Assembly (NCBI RefSeq): GCF_027627475.1 | Contig: NZ_CP115484.1 | Coordinates: 3,828,001 to 3,892,000, forward strand | Length of the DNA: 64,000 nucleotides | Reading direction: 5' to 3' | From: Paenibacillus sp. SYP-B4298 | GTDB taxonomy: Bacteria; Bacillota; Bacilli; Paenibacillales; Paenibacillaceae | Shown: piece after piece, positions 45,395 to 55,172 of the stretch | Position numbering within the stretch: the stretch's first letter is position 1 | How the letters are laid out: every line of letters starts with the position of its first letter | Translations under genes and position numbers: made by a program | The notes under the pieces: model-generated | Seen by the model: the letters and a program-made list of their open reading frames with translations, nothing else | Told to the model about the DNA's origin: nothing | Databases searched by the model: none

Positions 45395-45423
45395 AATATA
45401 AAGTTGTAACAACTTTTTGTCAA
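45395..45423 (-). promoter_or_regulatory. Promoter of ctaCDEFG with an operator-like palindrome as spacer
   Basis: Minus-strand TTGACA-N17-TATATT. A perfect 17-bp palindrome (AAAGTTGTAACAACTTT, 45400-45416) occupies the spacer, so a bound repressor would block RNA polymerase. Confidence 0.65.
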
Positions 45424-45424
45424 T

Positions 45425-45445
45425 GTTCCACAAAGAGTTCACAAA
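45425..45445 (-). promoter_or_regulatory. Tandem ResD-like boxes upstream of the ctaC promoter
   Basis: Minus-strand TTTGTGAAC (45437-45445) and TTTGTGGAAC (45425-45434) resemble the ResD site TTTGTGAAT of B. subtilis and end just upstream of the -35, a usual activator position. Confidence 0.4.
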
Positions 45446-45594
45446 TTGTTCTTAAAACTGAAACAAAAGACGGTTTGGAATTATTCTCTACCATTTTCAC
45501 CAAAGCTATGGTCGATTATGTATCGTCTCACGACGTATATTTCATTCGCCTCCGCAGAAGCTAACACTAAATGAACTCAAGGAGGTTAGCCAAC

Positions 45595-46362
45595 ATGCTA
45601 TATGGCACATATCGCACCCGAAGGCATCGCTGCCGCCGCGCGGCGCTGCTTGCGCTCTTGTCCTGTCTTCTCTGCATTTCCATAACCGGGTGCAATTATA
45701 CGCGGCGCGTTCAAGACAGCGACTATGATTACGGCTCTCAGCAAAAGGGGGACCCGAAGATGGTCGGTCCACGGCTGTACGGGTCTCAGACAGGTCGATC
45801 TAACCAGCACAGCAACCGTTATTTCGAATACAGCTCGATGCTATCGCGCGAGGTTGGAGCAATTAATGGCGTCGCCACTGCGATCGTCATGCTGACGGAC
45901 AAGAATGCCTATGCCGGCATTGCGCTCGACTGGACGGCTGTCGGAACCAAGAGAAGTGGAGGCGCCGCCTCACGCGAGCAGGACAATACGGGCACGAACG
46001 AAGGGGTATACAATGCCCGCGACGGCACGCCCTATTACAATAACCAGAAGCTGATCACACCGTATAACTCCTATTTCTCTGTCAATGATCTCAATGAGCT
46101 GTCAGGTGAACTCAAGCAGACGATCGCTGCGCGAATCCGGCAGTTTGTGCCGAAGGTCGAGGAAGTGCATATCTCAGCGAATCAGGAATTCGTGAACGAA
46201 ATGGTGGACTATGCCAAGATTGCCTGGGCTGGCAAGCCGCTGGAGCCATGGACAGACGCTTTCAATACCTTTGTGAACTATCAGTTTGGCAACGGCAAGA
46301 AGCTTCCCATCTCAATCAATGAACTGCGAAGAGCGCCGGCTCCTCCCTCTCCCATTCATTAG
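45595..46362 (+). CDS. YhcN/YlaJ-type spore lipoprotein
   Basis: 255 aa. A basic N-terminus, then a lipobox (CISITGCNYT). The mature part has the family features RYFEYSSMLSREVGAINGV and TAIVMLTDKNAYAGIAL, and later ARIRQFVPKVEEVHISANQEF. The family includes spore-associated lipoproteins YhcN and YlaJ that affect germination or outgrowth. ATG 45595 follows AAGGAGG at 9 nt. The ATG at 45571 has no site. It is monocistronic with its own terminator. Confidence 0.82.
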   Translation: MLYGTYRTRRHRCRRAALLALLSCLLCISITGCNYTRRVQDSDYDYGSQQKGDPKMVGPRLYGSQTGRSNQHSNRYFEYSSMLSREVGAINGVATAIVMLTDKNAYAGIALDWTAVGTKRSGGAASREQDNTGTNEGVYNARDGTPYYNNQKLITPYNSYFSVNDLNELSGELKQTIAARIRQFVPKVEEVHISANQEFVNEMVDYAKIAWAGKPLEPWTDAFNTFVNYQFGNGKKLPISINELRRAPAPPSPIH

Positions 46363-46383
46363 CCCCTTCGCGCCAGCGACTCA

Positions 46384-46423
46384 AGCCAGATAAGGGAGGC
46401 GCTGGCGCTTCCTCTATCTGGCT
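46384..46423. terminator. Hairpin between convergent genes
   Basis: AGCCAGATA and TATCTGGCT with an inner stem GGAGGCGC/GCGCTTCC. It follows the YhcN-like gene and the convergent map gene. Confidence 0.7.
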
Positions 46424-46462
46424 GATACGCAGCGATTGCTACGCTATGTCACAAGGGTCGCA

Positions 46463-47221
46463 TTAACGTTGGCGAGTCAGAATGAGGGGCATGCCCTTCG
46501 TAATGGCAATGGTATGCTCGTACTGAGCTGTACGACTTCCATCAAGTGTCGTGACCGTCCAGCCATCGCTATGTGTGAAGGTCGATGGATCGCCAGCCGT
46601 CAGGATCGGCTCGATCGTGATCACCATTCCCTCCTCCAGCCTCTCGCCCCTTCCTTGTGAAGCTGTATGGAACACCTCGGGCTTTTCATGGATCGCCCGA
46701 CCGATGCCATGCCCGATAAAGTCGGGGATGACAGACAGGCCTTGCCGCTGTGCACAGCGCTCGATGGCTGCCCCGATGTCGCCGATATAGTTGCCAGCCT
46801 GCGCTACTCGAATACCGGCGTAGAGCGCTTGTCTGGCTGCGTCCAGCAGCAGCGCATCTGCTGGCTTCGGCTTGCCGATCGCGTAGGTCCAGGCCGAATC
46901 AGCCAGCCAGCCGTCCAGCTCTGCGACCATATCGATCGTTACGAGGTCTCCAAGGCTAAGCGGATGGTCATCAGGAAAGCCATGGCATACTGTATCGTTG
47001 ACGGACGCACAGGTGGCATACGGAAACCCTTTGTAGCCCTTCTGAGCCGCTCTGGCGCCGTGGCGGCGGAGATAGCGCTCGACAAACTGGTCGATCCGAG
47101 CTGTTGTCATCCCTGGACGCAGTCGACTGCGCAGCTCCTGGTGACATGCAGCAACAACTGCGCCAGCACGTCCGATGCGCGCAATCTGCTCTGGCGTGCG
47201 AATCCTTCGTGCATTGCCCAT
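46463..47221 (-). CDS. map: Type I methionine aminopeptidase
   Basis: 252 aa. The five metal ligands are in TIDMVAELDGWLADSAWT (two Asp), FIGHGIGRAIHE (His), VITIEPIL (Glu) and TAQYEHTIAI (Glu). The substrate His is in YATCASVNDTVCHGFP. It removes the initiator Met in the cytosol. AGGGGG precedes the ATG. It lies alone, away from the ribosomal operon where many Bacillota carry map, so a second copy elsewhere is likely. Confidence 0.95.
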   Translation of the reverse strand: MGNARRIRTPEQIARIGRAGAVVAACHQELRSRLRPGMTTARIDQFVERYLRRHGARAAQKGYKGFPYATCASVNDTVCHGFPDDHPLSLGDLVTIDMVAELDGWLADSAWTYAIGKPKPADALLLDAARQALYAGIRVAQAGNYIGDIGAAIERCAQRQGLSVIPDFIGHGIGRAIHEKPEVFHTASQGRGERLEEGMVITIEPILTAGDPSTFTHSDGWTVTTLDGSRTAQYEHTIAITKGMPLILTRQR

Positions 47222-47324
47222 CGTTCTATTCCCCCTGGCATATTACGGCTTTACCAGCACCATATGTCCTCCGCAGGGCAATCATTCCACATTATTCCAC
47301 TGCCTGCCATCCAGCCGGCAACAC

Positions 47325-47351
47325 AAAAAACCTTGCCCACAGAGGGCAAGG
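47325..47351 (-). terminator. Terminator of the 61-codon gene
   Basis: CCTTGCCC and GGGCAAGG with a 5-nt loop, followed by TTTTTTG on the minus strand. Confidence 0.88.
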
Positions 47352-47386
47352 CTCGTCATATACGTCATTTGACCAATGCATCCGGC

Positions 47387-47572
47387 TTAGCTGACCGAAT
47401 TGATCTTCCCAAGTTCATGCTCGACCACAGAAGTCAACTCATCCTCATATCCGCCCGTAATCCTGTACTTGCGAATGTAGTCACGAACGAACTTTCTCGG
47501 GTCTTTCGGTTGGAAAATTCTCGTCAGTTCCTTGAGACTGTCTTTGACTTCATTATGGCTTCTCTTGGCCAT
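47387..47572 (-). CDS. Small conserved-looking protein of unknown function
   Basis: 61 aa, highly charged and helical, with PKDPRKFVRDYIRKYRI and a C-terminal VEHELGKINSVS. ATG 47572 has GGGAGGGG upstream, and a strong terminator follows the stop. These support a real gene, though I recognise no family. It may be a small DNA- or protein-binding factor, but that is not shown by the sequence. Confidence 0.7.
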   Translation of the reverse strand: MAKRSHNEVKDSLKELTRIFQPKDPRKFVRDYIRKYRITGGYEDELTSVVEHELGKINSVS

Positions 47573-47744
47573 GAAATCCCCTCCCATATAGTGGTTGGTC
47601 GTCCTAATTCATTACGAGAGCCATCGTGCGCTATCGTAATCTTCCTTAGCTCAAGCAATCCATTCGGTTCAGGCTTATCATGGTCAGCCGGATATTTGAT
47701 TCCTTTATATTATAACATTATGATACGCATTAGAAAAGCAAGAG

Positions 47745-47891
47745 CTACTCCCTCTTTTCTTTTCCTGGTGATTTGGGAAATGGACGTTCGGAAGATGTTG
47801 GCGACACCATGCGGATATATGCAATCACTCCGACGATCGCCACCAGTACGCCGAATACGACGAGCGCCCATGTTATCCAATCTCCTGCCAT
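47745..47891 (-). CDS. 48-residue single-helix membrane protein
   Basis: A gene of 48 codons. AAGGAGG lies 7 nt before the ATG and a near-consensus sigma-A promoter (47934-47962) lies just upstream. The protein has one hydrophobic segment (residues about 6-26, WALVVFGVLVAIVGVIAYI) and a charged Ser/Pro/Lys-rich tail ending GKEKRE. Function unknown. Small proteins of this type often modulate membrane complexes. The 61-codon gene lies downstream on the same strand. Confidence 0.72.
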   Translation of the reverse strand: MAGDWITWALVVFGVLVAIVGVIAYIRMVSPTSSERPFPKSPGKEKRE

Positions 47892-47933
47892 CGCTCATCC
47901 TCCTTCCTTGTCCTACTAGCTGGTATAGGGCTA

Positions 47934-47962
47934 ATTATATCTAAAACCCACCTCCGTTTCAA
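47934..47962 (-). promoter_or_regulatory. Near-consensus sigma-A promoter
   Basis: Minus-strand TTGAAA-N17-TATAAT, giving a start about 35 nt before the ATG of the 48-codon gene. Confidence 0.8.
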
Positions 47963-48091
47963 ATGCGTTCCATCCAAGCTGCTTGCCAATCCTTCTCCTC
48001 CTTTTCTTAGCCAGGCCCAAAGCGCAGAAGGCTCGCCCGAATACGCGCCGACACGATTCGCGGTATTCGCCATCAAAGTGTAGATTATAAC

Positions 48092-48120
48092 TTTATATCC
48101 AATATTTTGTAAATTGTCAA
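48092..48120 (-). promoter_or_regulatory. Second sigma-A promoter further upstream
   Basis: Minus-strand TTGACA-N17-TATAAA. It would produce a leader of about 190 nt ahead of the 48-codon gene or a short untranslated RNA. Confidence 0.55.
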
Positions 48121-48241
48121 GCTGTTTTCGGCCCTTTCCCCGAATTGTCATGCAAATTTCACGAGTATACTGGTTCTGTTTCTTCTATTAATAATGGCTT
48201 TCATGACGATAATGTCAGCTCCCTCCGGCTCCAAATACAAA

Positions 48242-48293
48242 GCCCCGGTCTTGCAGCCCAGAAGCAACTCCGCTTCGTCTGCAAAACCGGGGC
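48242..48293 (-). terminator. Hairpin after gnd
   Basis: GCCCCGGTCTTGCAG and CTGCAAAACCGGGGC pair (one mismatch) just after the gnd stop (48308), followed by a weak T-rich stretch. Confidence 0.7.
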
Positions 48294-48307
48294 GATCCCC
48301 ATCGATA

Positions 48308-49732
48308 TTAAGCTTCGCCTTGCTCTTCGATCCACTGGTAGTGGAACTTGCCAGGCTTATCTACTCTCTCGAACGTATGTGCACCAAAATAGTCACGCTG
48401 TGCCTGAAGCAGATTGGCTGGGAGACGCTCGGTGCGATAGCTGTCGTAGTAGGCCAGTGCAGATGCAAAGGCCGGCACCGGAATGCCACGTGTGACCGCA
48501 ATAGCAACAACCTCTCTCCATGCCGACTGATAGCGCTGAACGATGCCGCCGAAGTAGTCATCAAGGAACAGGTTCGCCAGTTGCGGATTCCGGTCATACG
48601 CATCCTTGATATTTTGCAGGAAGCGGGCACGGATAATGCAGCCGCCACGGAAGATCATTGCGATGCTGCCATAGTTCAGATCCCATCCATACGCCTCCGA
48701 GGCAGCTCGCATCTGTGCAAAGCCCTGAGCGTAGGAAGCGATCTTGCTCGCATACAGCGCCTGGCGCACTGCCTCTATAAACTGCTGGCGGTCGCCGTCA
48801 AATGCAGTAGCCGCAGGGCCGCTCAGCTTCTGGCTCGCAGCGACGCGCTCTTCCTTCAGAGCCGAGATGAAGCGAGCAAATACCGATTCCGTAATGATGG
48901 ATAGCGGCACGCCCAGATCGAGTGCGCTCTGGCTTGTCCACTTGCCCGTCCCCTTCTGGCCGGCAGAGTCCAGAATCACATCTACCATCGGCTTGCCGGT
49001 GTCCGGGTCTGTCTTCGTGAAGATGTCGGCTGTAATCTCAATCAGATAGCTGTCCAGCTCGCCATTGTTCCACTCGCTGAAGATGTTCGCCAGCTCCTCT
49101 GTGCTTACACCAAGCACATCCTTGAGCAGATGATAGGCTTCGCCGATCAGTTGCATATCGCCATATTCAATGCCGTTATGCACCATCTTGACGTAATGTC
49201 CAGCGCCATCCGGCCCGATATAGGTGCAGCAAGGGTCGCCGTTCACCTTGGCGGAGATCGCGGTCAGGATCGGCTCCACCAGCTCATAGGCGTCCTGCTG
49301 TCCGCCCGGCATAATCGCCGGCCCCTTGAGGGCGCCCTCCTCGCCGCCGGACACGCCTGCACCGATGAAGCGGAAGCCCTGTGCGGACAGCTCCTTGTTG
49401 CGGCGCTGTGTGTCCGGGAAATAGGCGTTGCCGCCGTCGATGAGGATATCGCCAGGACTAAGCAGCGGAACCAACTGATTAATGGTCGCATCTGTCGCCT
49501 GACCGGCCTGTACCATAATCAAGATTTTGCGCGGTGTCTCCAGCGCCCCGACAAACTCCTCCATGCTGTAGGTGCCGACGAAGTTTCTGCCCGGCGCTTC
49601 CTTCAGGAGATCGTCCGTTTTCTCCGGCGAACGGTTGTACAATGCAACAGAGAAGCCGCGGCTCTCAATATTCATGGCCAGATTTTTGCCCATTACCGCC
49701 AGGCCGATGACTCCGATTTGTTGTTTGCTCAC
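48308..49732 (-). CDS. gnd: 6-phosphogluconate dehydrogenase, decarboxylating
   Basis: 474 aa, the long form of the family. N-terminal Rossmann motif [16 protein letters not shown], substrate-binding [12 protein letters not shown] and [18 protein letters not shown], and the C-terminal helical domain. It converts 6-phosphogluconate to ribulose 5-phosphate with NADP+. GTG start with AGGAGGG upstream. It is last in the zwf-tkt-tal-gnd operon, 48 nt after tal. Confidence 0.96.
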   Translation of the reverse strand: MSKQQIGVIGLAVMGKNLAMNIESRGFSVALYNRSPEKTDDLLKEAPGRNFVGTYSMEEFVGALETPRKILIMVQAGQATDATINQLVPLLSPGDILIDGGNAYFPDTQRRNKELSAQGFRFIGAGVSGGEEGALKGPAIMPGGQQDAYELVEPILTAISAKVNGDPCCTYIGPDGAGHYVKMVHNGIEYGDMQLIGEAYHLLKDVLGVSTEELANIFSEWNNGELDSYLIEITADIFTKTDPDTGKPMVDVILDSAGQKGTGKWTSQSALDLGVPLSIITESVFARFISALKEERVAASQKLSGPAATAFDGDRQQFIEAVRQALYASKIASYAQGFAQMRAASEAYGWDLNYGSIAMIFRGGCIIRARFLQNIKDAYDRNPQLANLFLDDYFGGIVQRYQSAWREVVAIAVTRGIPVPAFASALAYYDSYRTERLPANLLQAQRDYFGAHTFERVDKPGKFHYQWIEEQGEA

Positions 49733-49779
49733 TTGCTTGACCCTCCTGTCATTTTAATCGAGCGCTTATTAACAGCCTC

Positions 49780-50445
49780 TTACTGAACAGCCTTCTTCCA
49801 GTCTGCAGCGAATTTCTCCATGCCTTGATCCGTGAGCGGATGCTTCGAGAGCTGCTCGATCACACTGAATGGAATGGTGGCAATATGCGCGCCTGCCAGC
49901 GCTACACGAGTGACATGATCCGGGTGACGCACGGATGCAGCGATGATCTGCGTATCCAGGTTATGGACGCGGAACAGCTCGGCTACTCTGGCAACCAGTT
50001 GCACGCCATCCTCGGAGATGTCGTCCAGACGACCCAGGAACGGCGATACATAGGTCGCGCCTGCACGGGAAGCCAGCAGCGCCTGGTTCACAGTAAAGAT
50101 GAGCGTCACGTTGGTTTTTACGCCTTTTTGGGACAAGTAGCGGCATGCTTCCAGGCCTGCCAGTGTCATAGGCAGCTTGATCGTAATATTTTTGTCGTTA
50201 TTGTTAATCTTGATGAGCTCATTGGCTTGCGCAATCATCTCTTCTGCTGTGACAGCATCCGGCGTTACCTCGGCGGATACCGACTCCACCTCAGGCACCT
50301 CGCGCAAAATCTCCTCAATGCGATCCTCGAACTTTACGCCTTCCTTGGCCACCAGAGACGGGTTGGTGGTGACGCCGGACAGGACACCGATTTTATAGGC
50401 TTTCTTAATGTCTTCCAGGTTTGCTGTGTCGATAAAAAATTTCAT
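49780..50445 (-). CDS. tal: Transaldolase, TalC/MipB (fructose-6-phosphate aldolase-like) type
   Basis: 221 aa, the short transaldolase class. It begins [19 protein letters not shown], then [14 protein letters not shown], with the Schiff-base Lys in [14 protein letters not shown]. Short members include transaldolases and fructose-6-phosphate aldolases. The pentose phosphate operon favours transaldolase. ATG 50445 has GGAGG at 8 nt. An ATG 6 nt earlier is too close. Confidence 0.93.
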   Translation of the reverse strand: MKFFIDTANLEDIKKAYKIGVLSGVTTNPSLVAKEGVKFEDRIEEILREVPEVESVSAEVTPDAVTAEEMIAQANELIKINNNDKNITIKLPMTLAGLEACRYLSQKGVKTNVTLIFTVNQALLASRAGATYVSPFLGRLDDISEDGVQLVARVAELFRVHNLDTQIIAASVRHPDHVTRVALAGAHIATIPFSVIEQLSKHPLTDQGMEKFAADWKKAVQ

Positions 50446-50475
50446 TTCCATTACCTCCGCTTATTGTTAGTTTTG

Positions 50476-52470
50476 TTATGCAAGCAATTCCTTAGCCAAT
50501 CGTACCACATGTTCAGTCGAGAAGCCGAAATATTCCATCACCTGCGGCCCTGAGCCCGATGCGCCGAACGTATCGATCGATAGCACCTTGCCCCCTGGTC
50601 CAGCATACCGCTCCCAGCCAAGGGCAATGCCCGCCTCGAGTGTAATCCGGCGCGATGCCGCATCTGGCAGCACGCTCTGCCGGTAGGCCGCAGGCTGACG
50701 GTCGAACAGCTCCCGGCATGGCATAGCTACGACCCGCACAGAGACCCGCTCCTTCTCCAGCTCAGCCTTCGCCGCCGCAGCCAGCGAGACCTCAGAGCCT
50801 GTCGCAATCAACACGACATCCGGGTTGCTGTTCGTCTCCGTCAGAACGTAGCCGCCCTTGGCAACACGGTCGATGTTCCCGCGGGTCTCCTCGAATACCG
50901 GCAGGTTCTGCCTGCTGAGGACGAGCGCGACCGGACCATCCTGCTGCTGCAGCGCCCAAGCCCAAGCACTCGCAGTCTCATTGGCATCCGACGGACGGAT
51001 GACCGTCAGACCCGGAATCGTCCGCAGCGCTGCCAGATGCTCCACAGGCTCATGGGTCGGGCCGTCCTCCCCGACAGCAATCGAGTCATGCGTGAACACA
51101 TAGATGATCGGCAGCTTCTGCAGCGCAGCCAGACGAATCGATGGCCGCAGATAGTCGCTGAACACGAAGAATGTGCTGACGAACGGCTTCACGCCGCCGT
51201 GCAGCGCCATGCCGTTGCCTGCCGCGCCCATCGCATGCTCGCGCACACCGAAGTAGACGTTGCGTCCGGCATAGGACTGGATGGCAAAGGTCTGCTCACC
51301 CTTGATGTCCGTCATCGTCGAATGGGACAGGTCGGCGCTGCCGCCGAAGATCGACGGCTCCAGGCGGACATAATGATTGATGGCCTCGCCGCTCGCTACG
51401 CGGGTAGAGATCGCCTTCGAGGAATCAAAGGTCAGTAGCTGCTCAGCACTCAGCGATACTTTACCCTCGATGATCCGCTCCAGCTCCTCTCCCTGAGCCG
51501 GATATTGCGCGCGATAGGCGGCTACCAACCGATTCCATTCATCCTCCTGCGCTTGGCCGCGGCTCTTCAACTGCTCGAAGTGAGCGCGAACCTCCTGAGG
51601 AACCGTGAATTCCTCCTCATAGCGCCACCCATACACTTCCTTGGTCGCCTTCGCCTCTTCCTTGCCGAGCGGATTGCCGTGAACCTTGTTCGTGCCTTGC
51701 GCCTTGCTGCCATAGCCGATAATCGTCCGCACCTCAATCAGGGTTGGCTGCGAATCGTGCTGCTTGGCTGCGGCGATCGCCGCAGCGATCTGACCGATGT
51801 CGTTGCCGTCCTCGACGCGCAGATACTGCCAGTTTGCCGATTCCGCACGCTTCTGAATGTTTTCCCCAAAGGACAAGCTCAGCTCTCCATCCAGCGATAT
51901 ATCATTGGAATCATACAGCACGATTAGCTTGCCCAGCTTCATATGCCCGGCCATCGACATCGCCTCATACGAGATGCCCTCCATAAGGCAGCCGTCGCCA
52001 ACCAGCGCATACGTATAATGATCCACGACCGGATAGCTCTCCTGGTTGAATCTCGCAGCCAGATGCGCCTCGGCCATCGCCATGCCGACCGCCATCGCAA
52101 TCCCTTGTCCGAGAGGGCCGGTCGTCGCATCGACGCCATCGGTATGACCGAATTCAGGATGGCCTGGCGTCTTGCTGTTCAGCTTGCGGAACTGCTTCAG
52201 ATCCTCCAGCGATACCTGATAGCCGGACAGATGCAGCAGGCTGTACAGCAGCGCCGAGCCGTGACCTGCCGACAGAACAAAGCGATCCCGGTTGAACCAC
52301 TTGGAATGCGCCGGGTTATGCTGCAAGAACTGCGCCCATAGCGTGTACGCCATCGGAGCCGCCCCCATCGGCAGACCCGGATGACCGGAATTGGCGCTGT
52401 TAATTGCGTCGATGGATAAGGTACGAATTGTATCAATTGCTAATTGTTCAACGGTTGATGTTGTAGGCAT
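50476..52470 (-). CDS. tkt: Transketolase
   Basis: 664 aa. Thiamine-diphosphate motif [19 protein letters not shown], the substrate His in [19 protein letters not shown], and the pyrimidine domain with [14 protein letters not shown]. It transfers two-carbon units in the non-oxidative pentose phosphate branch. ATG 52470 (AAAGGAAGGGG upstream) lies inside the end of zwf, a 23-nt overlap that suggests coupled translation. Confidence 0.96.
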   Translation of the reverse strand: MPTTSTVEQLAIDTIRTLSIDAINSANSGHPGLPMGAAPMAYTLWAQFLQHNPAHSKWFNRDRFVLSAGHGSALLYSLLHLSGYQVSLEDLKQFRKLNSKTPGHPEFGHTDGVDATTGPLGQGIAMAVGMAMAEAHLAARFNQESYPVVDHYTYALVGDGCLMEGISYEAMSMAGHMKLGKLIVLYDSNDISLDGELSLSFGENIQKRAESANWQYLRVEDGNDIGQIAAAIAAAKQHDSQPTLIEVRTIIGYGSKAQGTNKVHGNPLGKEEAKATKEVYGWRYEEEFTVPQEVRAHFEQLKSRGQAQEDEWNRLVAAYRAQYPAQGEELERIIEGKVSLSAEQLLTFDSSKAISTRVASGEAINHYVRLEPSIFGGSADLSHSTMTDIKGEQTFAIQSYAGRNVYFGVREHAMGAAGNGMALHGGVKPFVSTFFVFSDYLRPSIRLAALQKLPIIYVFTHDSIAVGEDGPTHEPVEHLAALRTIPGLTVIRPSDANETASAWAWALQQQDGPVALVLSRQNLPVFEETRGNIDRVAKGGYVLTETNSNPDVVLIATGSEVSLAAAAKAELEKERVSVRVVAMPCRELFDRQPAAYRQSVLPDAASRRITLEAGIALGWERYAGPGGKVLSIDTFGASGSGPQVMEYFGFSTEHVVRLAKELLA

Positions 52471-54013
52471 AGTGTTCCCCTTCCTTTGCTTCGGATTGCT
52501 GCACAGACCTTGCGTCTGTCTCCTGCCCGTTAGCAGGGCTGCTTGCCTCCGGCTTGTCAAACCACCAGTGGAAGCCATCGCGCTCCAGTAGCTGACTGGA
52601 CTGCACGGGGCCGTATGACCCTGCTGCATAGTGATGCAGCGGCACTTCATTCTCACGGAAAGCGTCCAGGATCGGCTGTACCCAAGCCCATGACAGCTCT
52701 ACCTCATCCCAGTGGGCGAAGAAGGTCGAGTCGCCGCGCAGCGCATCATGGATCAGATTCTCGTAAGCCTCCGGCTGCTCGCCATAGTTCGGGTGCAGAT
52801 CGATATGAATCGGCGAGAACTGGCCGGTATCATTATCCTTCGTATTCATCCGCAGCGTGATGCTCTCGCCAGGACTCATCTCGACAATGAGCAGGTTCGG
52901 CAGCACATGCTGCTCCTCAGGCGGCAGCGAATGCTTGAGCGGCTCCTTGAACTCCACCACGATCCGGGTCGATTTCTCATGCATCCTCTTCCCTGTGCGG
53001 ATATAGAACGGCACGCCGCGCCAGAAGTAATCATCGATCTCCAGCTTAGCCGCAATGAACGTATCGTTCATCGAATCGGAGGAGATGCCCGGCTCGGAGC
53101 GGTATGGATCGACTTGCTTGCCTTGAATGCTGCCCGCCCCGTATTGACCGCGCACAACATATGTCCCGACATCCTGACGCTGGAGCGGCTCCAGCGCCTC
53201 CATCACCCGCTTCTTCTTCTCGCGCACCTGCTCGGAATGGCTCTTATGCGGCAGTTGGATCGCGACCATCATGAGCAACTGGAGCATATGATTCTGGAAC
53301 ATATCGCGCACAGCGCCAACATGATCATAGTAACCGGCGCGTTCCTCCACACCAACAGTCTCGTTAGCGGTAATCTGCACATTGGCGATGTAACGGTTGT
53401 TCCAGAGCGCCTGAATGACGGGATTCGTCTGCTGCAGCGCTTCAAGCCGCTGTACCATCGGCTTGCCCAAGTAATGGTCGATGCGGAATATCTCATCCTC
53501 CGCGAACGCCTTGCTCAGCTTCTCATTCAGCTCGCGTGCGGATTGCAGATCATGCCCGAAGGGCTTCTCGATGACCAGACGCTTCCACCCGGCAGCCGAT
53601 CCGAGTCCGCTCTCCTGGATGTTAGCAGCGATCGTGCCGAAGAACTCCGGCCCTACCGATAGATAGAATAGCCGGTTCGGAGACATCTGCAGTTGCTGCT
53701 CGCGATGCTCAACCATCCCGAGCAGCTTGCGGTAATCCTCCTGATGCCCGATGTTGAATACGCAATATTGGAAAGCCTGCAGAAACTGCTCCACCTGAGC
53801 AGCATCCTCAGCCTGTCTTCTGGAAAATTGTTGCAGCGATTGCGCCACATGCGCACGGAACGAGGCATCGGTATGCTCTCTGCGCCCAAGACCAATCAAG
53901 GAGAAGGCTTGAGGCAACTTCCGGTCGATGAACAGATTGAACAAGGCCGGATAGATCTTCCGCTTAGCCAAATCCCCCGTCGCGCCAAACAATACATATG
54001 TTACTGGCTCCAT
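52448..54013 (-). CDS. zwf: Glucose-6-phosphate dehydrogenase
   Basis: 521 aa. NADP-binding [19 protein letters not shown], the catalytic region [12 protein letters not shown] with the conserved Asp-His-Tyr, and the signature lysine. It starts the oxidative branch. AAAGGGG lies 7 nt before the ATG. First gene of the operon, divergent from a LysR gene. Confidence 0.96.
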   Translation of the reverse strand: MEPVTYVLFGATGDLAKRKIYPALFNLFIDRKLPQAFSLIGLGRREHTDASFRAHVAQSLQQFSRRQAEDAAQVEQFLQAFQYCVFNIGHQEDYRKLLGMVEHREQQLQMSPNRLFYLSVGPEFFGTIAANIQESGLGSAAGWKRLVIEKPFGHDLQSARELNEKLSKAFAEDEIFRIDHYLGKPMVQRLEALQQTNPVIQALWNNRYIANVQITANETVGVEERAGYYDHVGAVRDMFQNHMLQLLMMVAIQLPHKSHSEQVREKKKRVMEALEPLQRQDVGTYVVRGQYGAGSIQGKQVDPYRSEPGISSDSMNDTFIAAKLEIDDYFWRGVPFYIRTGKRMHEKSTRIVVEFKEPLKHSLPPEEQHVLPNLLIVEMSPGESITLRMNTKDNDTGQFSPIHIDLHPNYGEQPEAYENLIHDALRGDSTFFAHWDEVELSWAWVQPILDAFRENEVPLHHYAAGSYGPVQSSQLLERDGFHWWFDKPEASSPANGQETDARSVQQSEAKEGEHYAYNINR

Positions 54014-54167
54014 CTCCTTACCCCTTTCATCAGAGCGTAGGCGTTCCTATGCAGCGAATGCCGCATGCGCCTGCCAACCACCTGCTCTGGCTTCTTTGTT
54101 ATACATCTACTATAATATGTTTAGCAGCCATATAAGTAATTAATATATTTAACAGGAGCTATAGACC

Positions 54168-55052
54168 ATGTCTATGACCAACAATTACGAGCTGTACAAG
54201 GTGTTCTACTGGGCCGCCAAGACGGGCAGCCTGACGCAAGCAGCCAAGGCACTCTATCTGACCCAGCCCAGCGTCAGCCACGCGATCAAGCAATTGGAGG
54301 ATAGCTTCGGACTCACGCTGTTTCAACGTACCGCTAAGGGCGTGACGCTTACGCCAGAGGGGACGATGCTGTATTCCTATATTGAACAGTCTCACATTTT
54401 GATTACATTGGCCGAGGAGAAGATGGCCGCACTCAAAAGTCTGGAGAGCGGCGAGCTGCGAGTCGGCGGCAGCGATTCCTTATTCAAGCATTACCTGCTC
54501 CCTTATCTGGAGCTGTTCCACCAGCTATATCCAGACATCAGGCTCCATCTGAACCATGGCACAACACCAGAGGTCATCTCCTTTCTCAAGGAAGGCAAGA
54601 TCGATCTGGGGGTTGTACGCATGCCGATCGTCGATCCACAGTTGGAGGTACGGGAGACCATCCAGCTACAGGATTGCTTTGTGGCGGGCGAGACTTACTC
54701 TCAGCTCATAAATGAGGTGCTTACGCTGGAGCAGCTTCAGCGATACCCCATCATTCTATTCTCCCGCAACAGTCGGGCCCGAATGGCGATTACCGAGCTG
54801 TTCCAGAGCTATGGCTATACGCTGCGTCCCGAGATCGAGGTGGGCAGCGTGGATCTGCTCATCCAGTTCGCCCGTCGGGGACTGGGCATCTCCTTCGTAA
54901 CGCGGGAGTTCGTGTCCAAGGAGCTGGAGGAGGGCTCGTTATTCGAGGTGCAGCTCAATGTGCCGCTTCCCCCCTCCAATGTGGGCATAATGACGATGCG
55001 CAATATGCCGCTGACGGTGACTGCAACCACCTTCATGGATCTGGTCAAGTAA
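54168..55052 (+). CDS. LysR-family regulator
   Basis: 294 aa. N-terminal winged HTH (YELYKVFYWAAKTGSLTQAA, then LTQPSVSHAIKQLEDSFGLTLFQR), then a two-lobed effector domain. AGGAGCTATAGACC precedes the ATG. It is divergent from zwf across 154 nt, the common layout for LysR control of the neighbouring operon, so it may set NADPH supply. The effector is unknown. Confidence 0.88.
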   Translation: MSMTNNYELYKVFYWAAKTGSLTQAAKALYLTQPSVSHAIKQLEDSFGLTLFQRTAKGVTLTPEGTMLYSYIEQSHILITLAEEKMAALKSLESGELRVGGSDSLFKHYLLPYLELFHQLYPDIRLHLNHGTTPEVISFLKEGKIDLGVVRMPIVDPQLEVRETIQLQDCFVAGETYSQLINEVLTLEQLQRYPIILFSRNSRARMAITELFQSYGYTLRPEIEVGSVDLLIQFARRGLGISFVTREFVSKELEEGSLFEVQLNVPLPPSNVGIMTMRNMPLTVTATTFMDLVK

Positions 55053-55075
55053 CCGGGCAGCCGCTACGCAAGCAA

Positions 55076-55124
55076 GCCTCCCGTCCGATGTTTGCAGCGT
55101 TTGCCGCAGACACGGACGGGAGGC
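55076..55124. terminator. Bidirectional hairpin between convergent genes
   Basis: GCCTCCCGTCCG and CGGACGGGAGGC form a perfect 12-bp stem between the LysR gene and the convergent AraC gene. Confidence 0.8.
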
Positions 55125-55172
55125 TCGAAGGGTACACTGTCATACTGTCATGTAGCTGGCTGGAGCCCAGCT

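Larger units (their letters stand above)
45059..45594. other. Divergent intergenic region, 536 nt, with the ctaC promoter
   Basis: The leader of ctaC is about 330 nt from the likely start site (near 45388) to the ATG, and I recognise no riboswitch in it. The right part holds the promoter, the operator-like palindrome and the ResD-like boxes, then the leader of the YhcN-like gene. No small gene was supported. Confidence 0.55.
47892..48307. other. Intergenic region, 416 nt, upstream of the small membrane protein gene
   Basis: It holds two sigma-A promoters reading to the left (47934-47962 and 48092-48120) and, at the right end, the terminator hairpin of gnd (48242-48293). A 66-codon frame within it (about 48078 down to 47873) has no ribosome site and is not called. 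Confidence 0.6.

Noticed and set aside
46667-47944. 425-codon open frame on the plus strand across map and the small genes
   Set aside because: It overlaps map in antisense and crosses two minus-strand small genes that have their own ribosome sites and a terminator.
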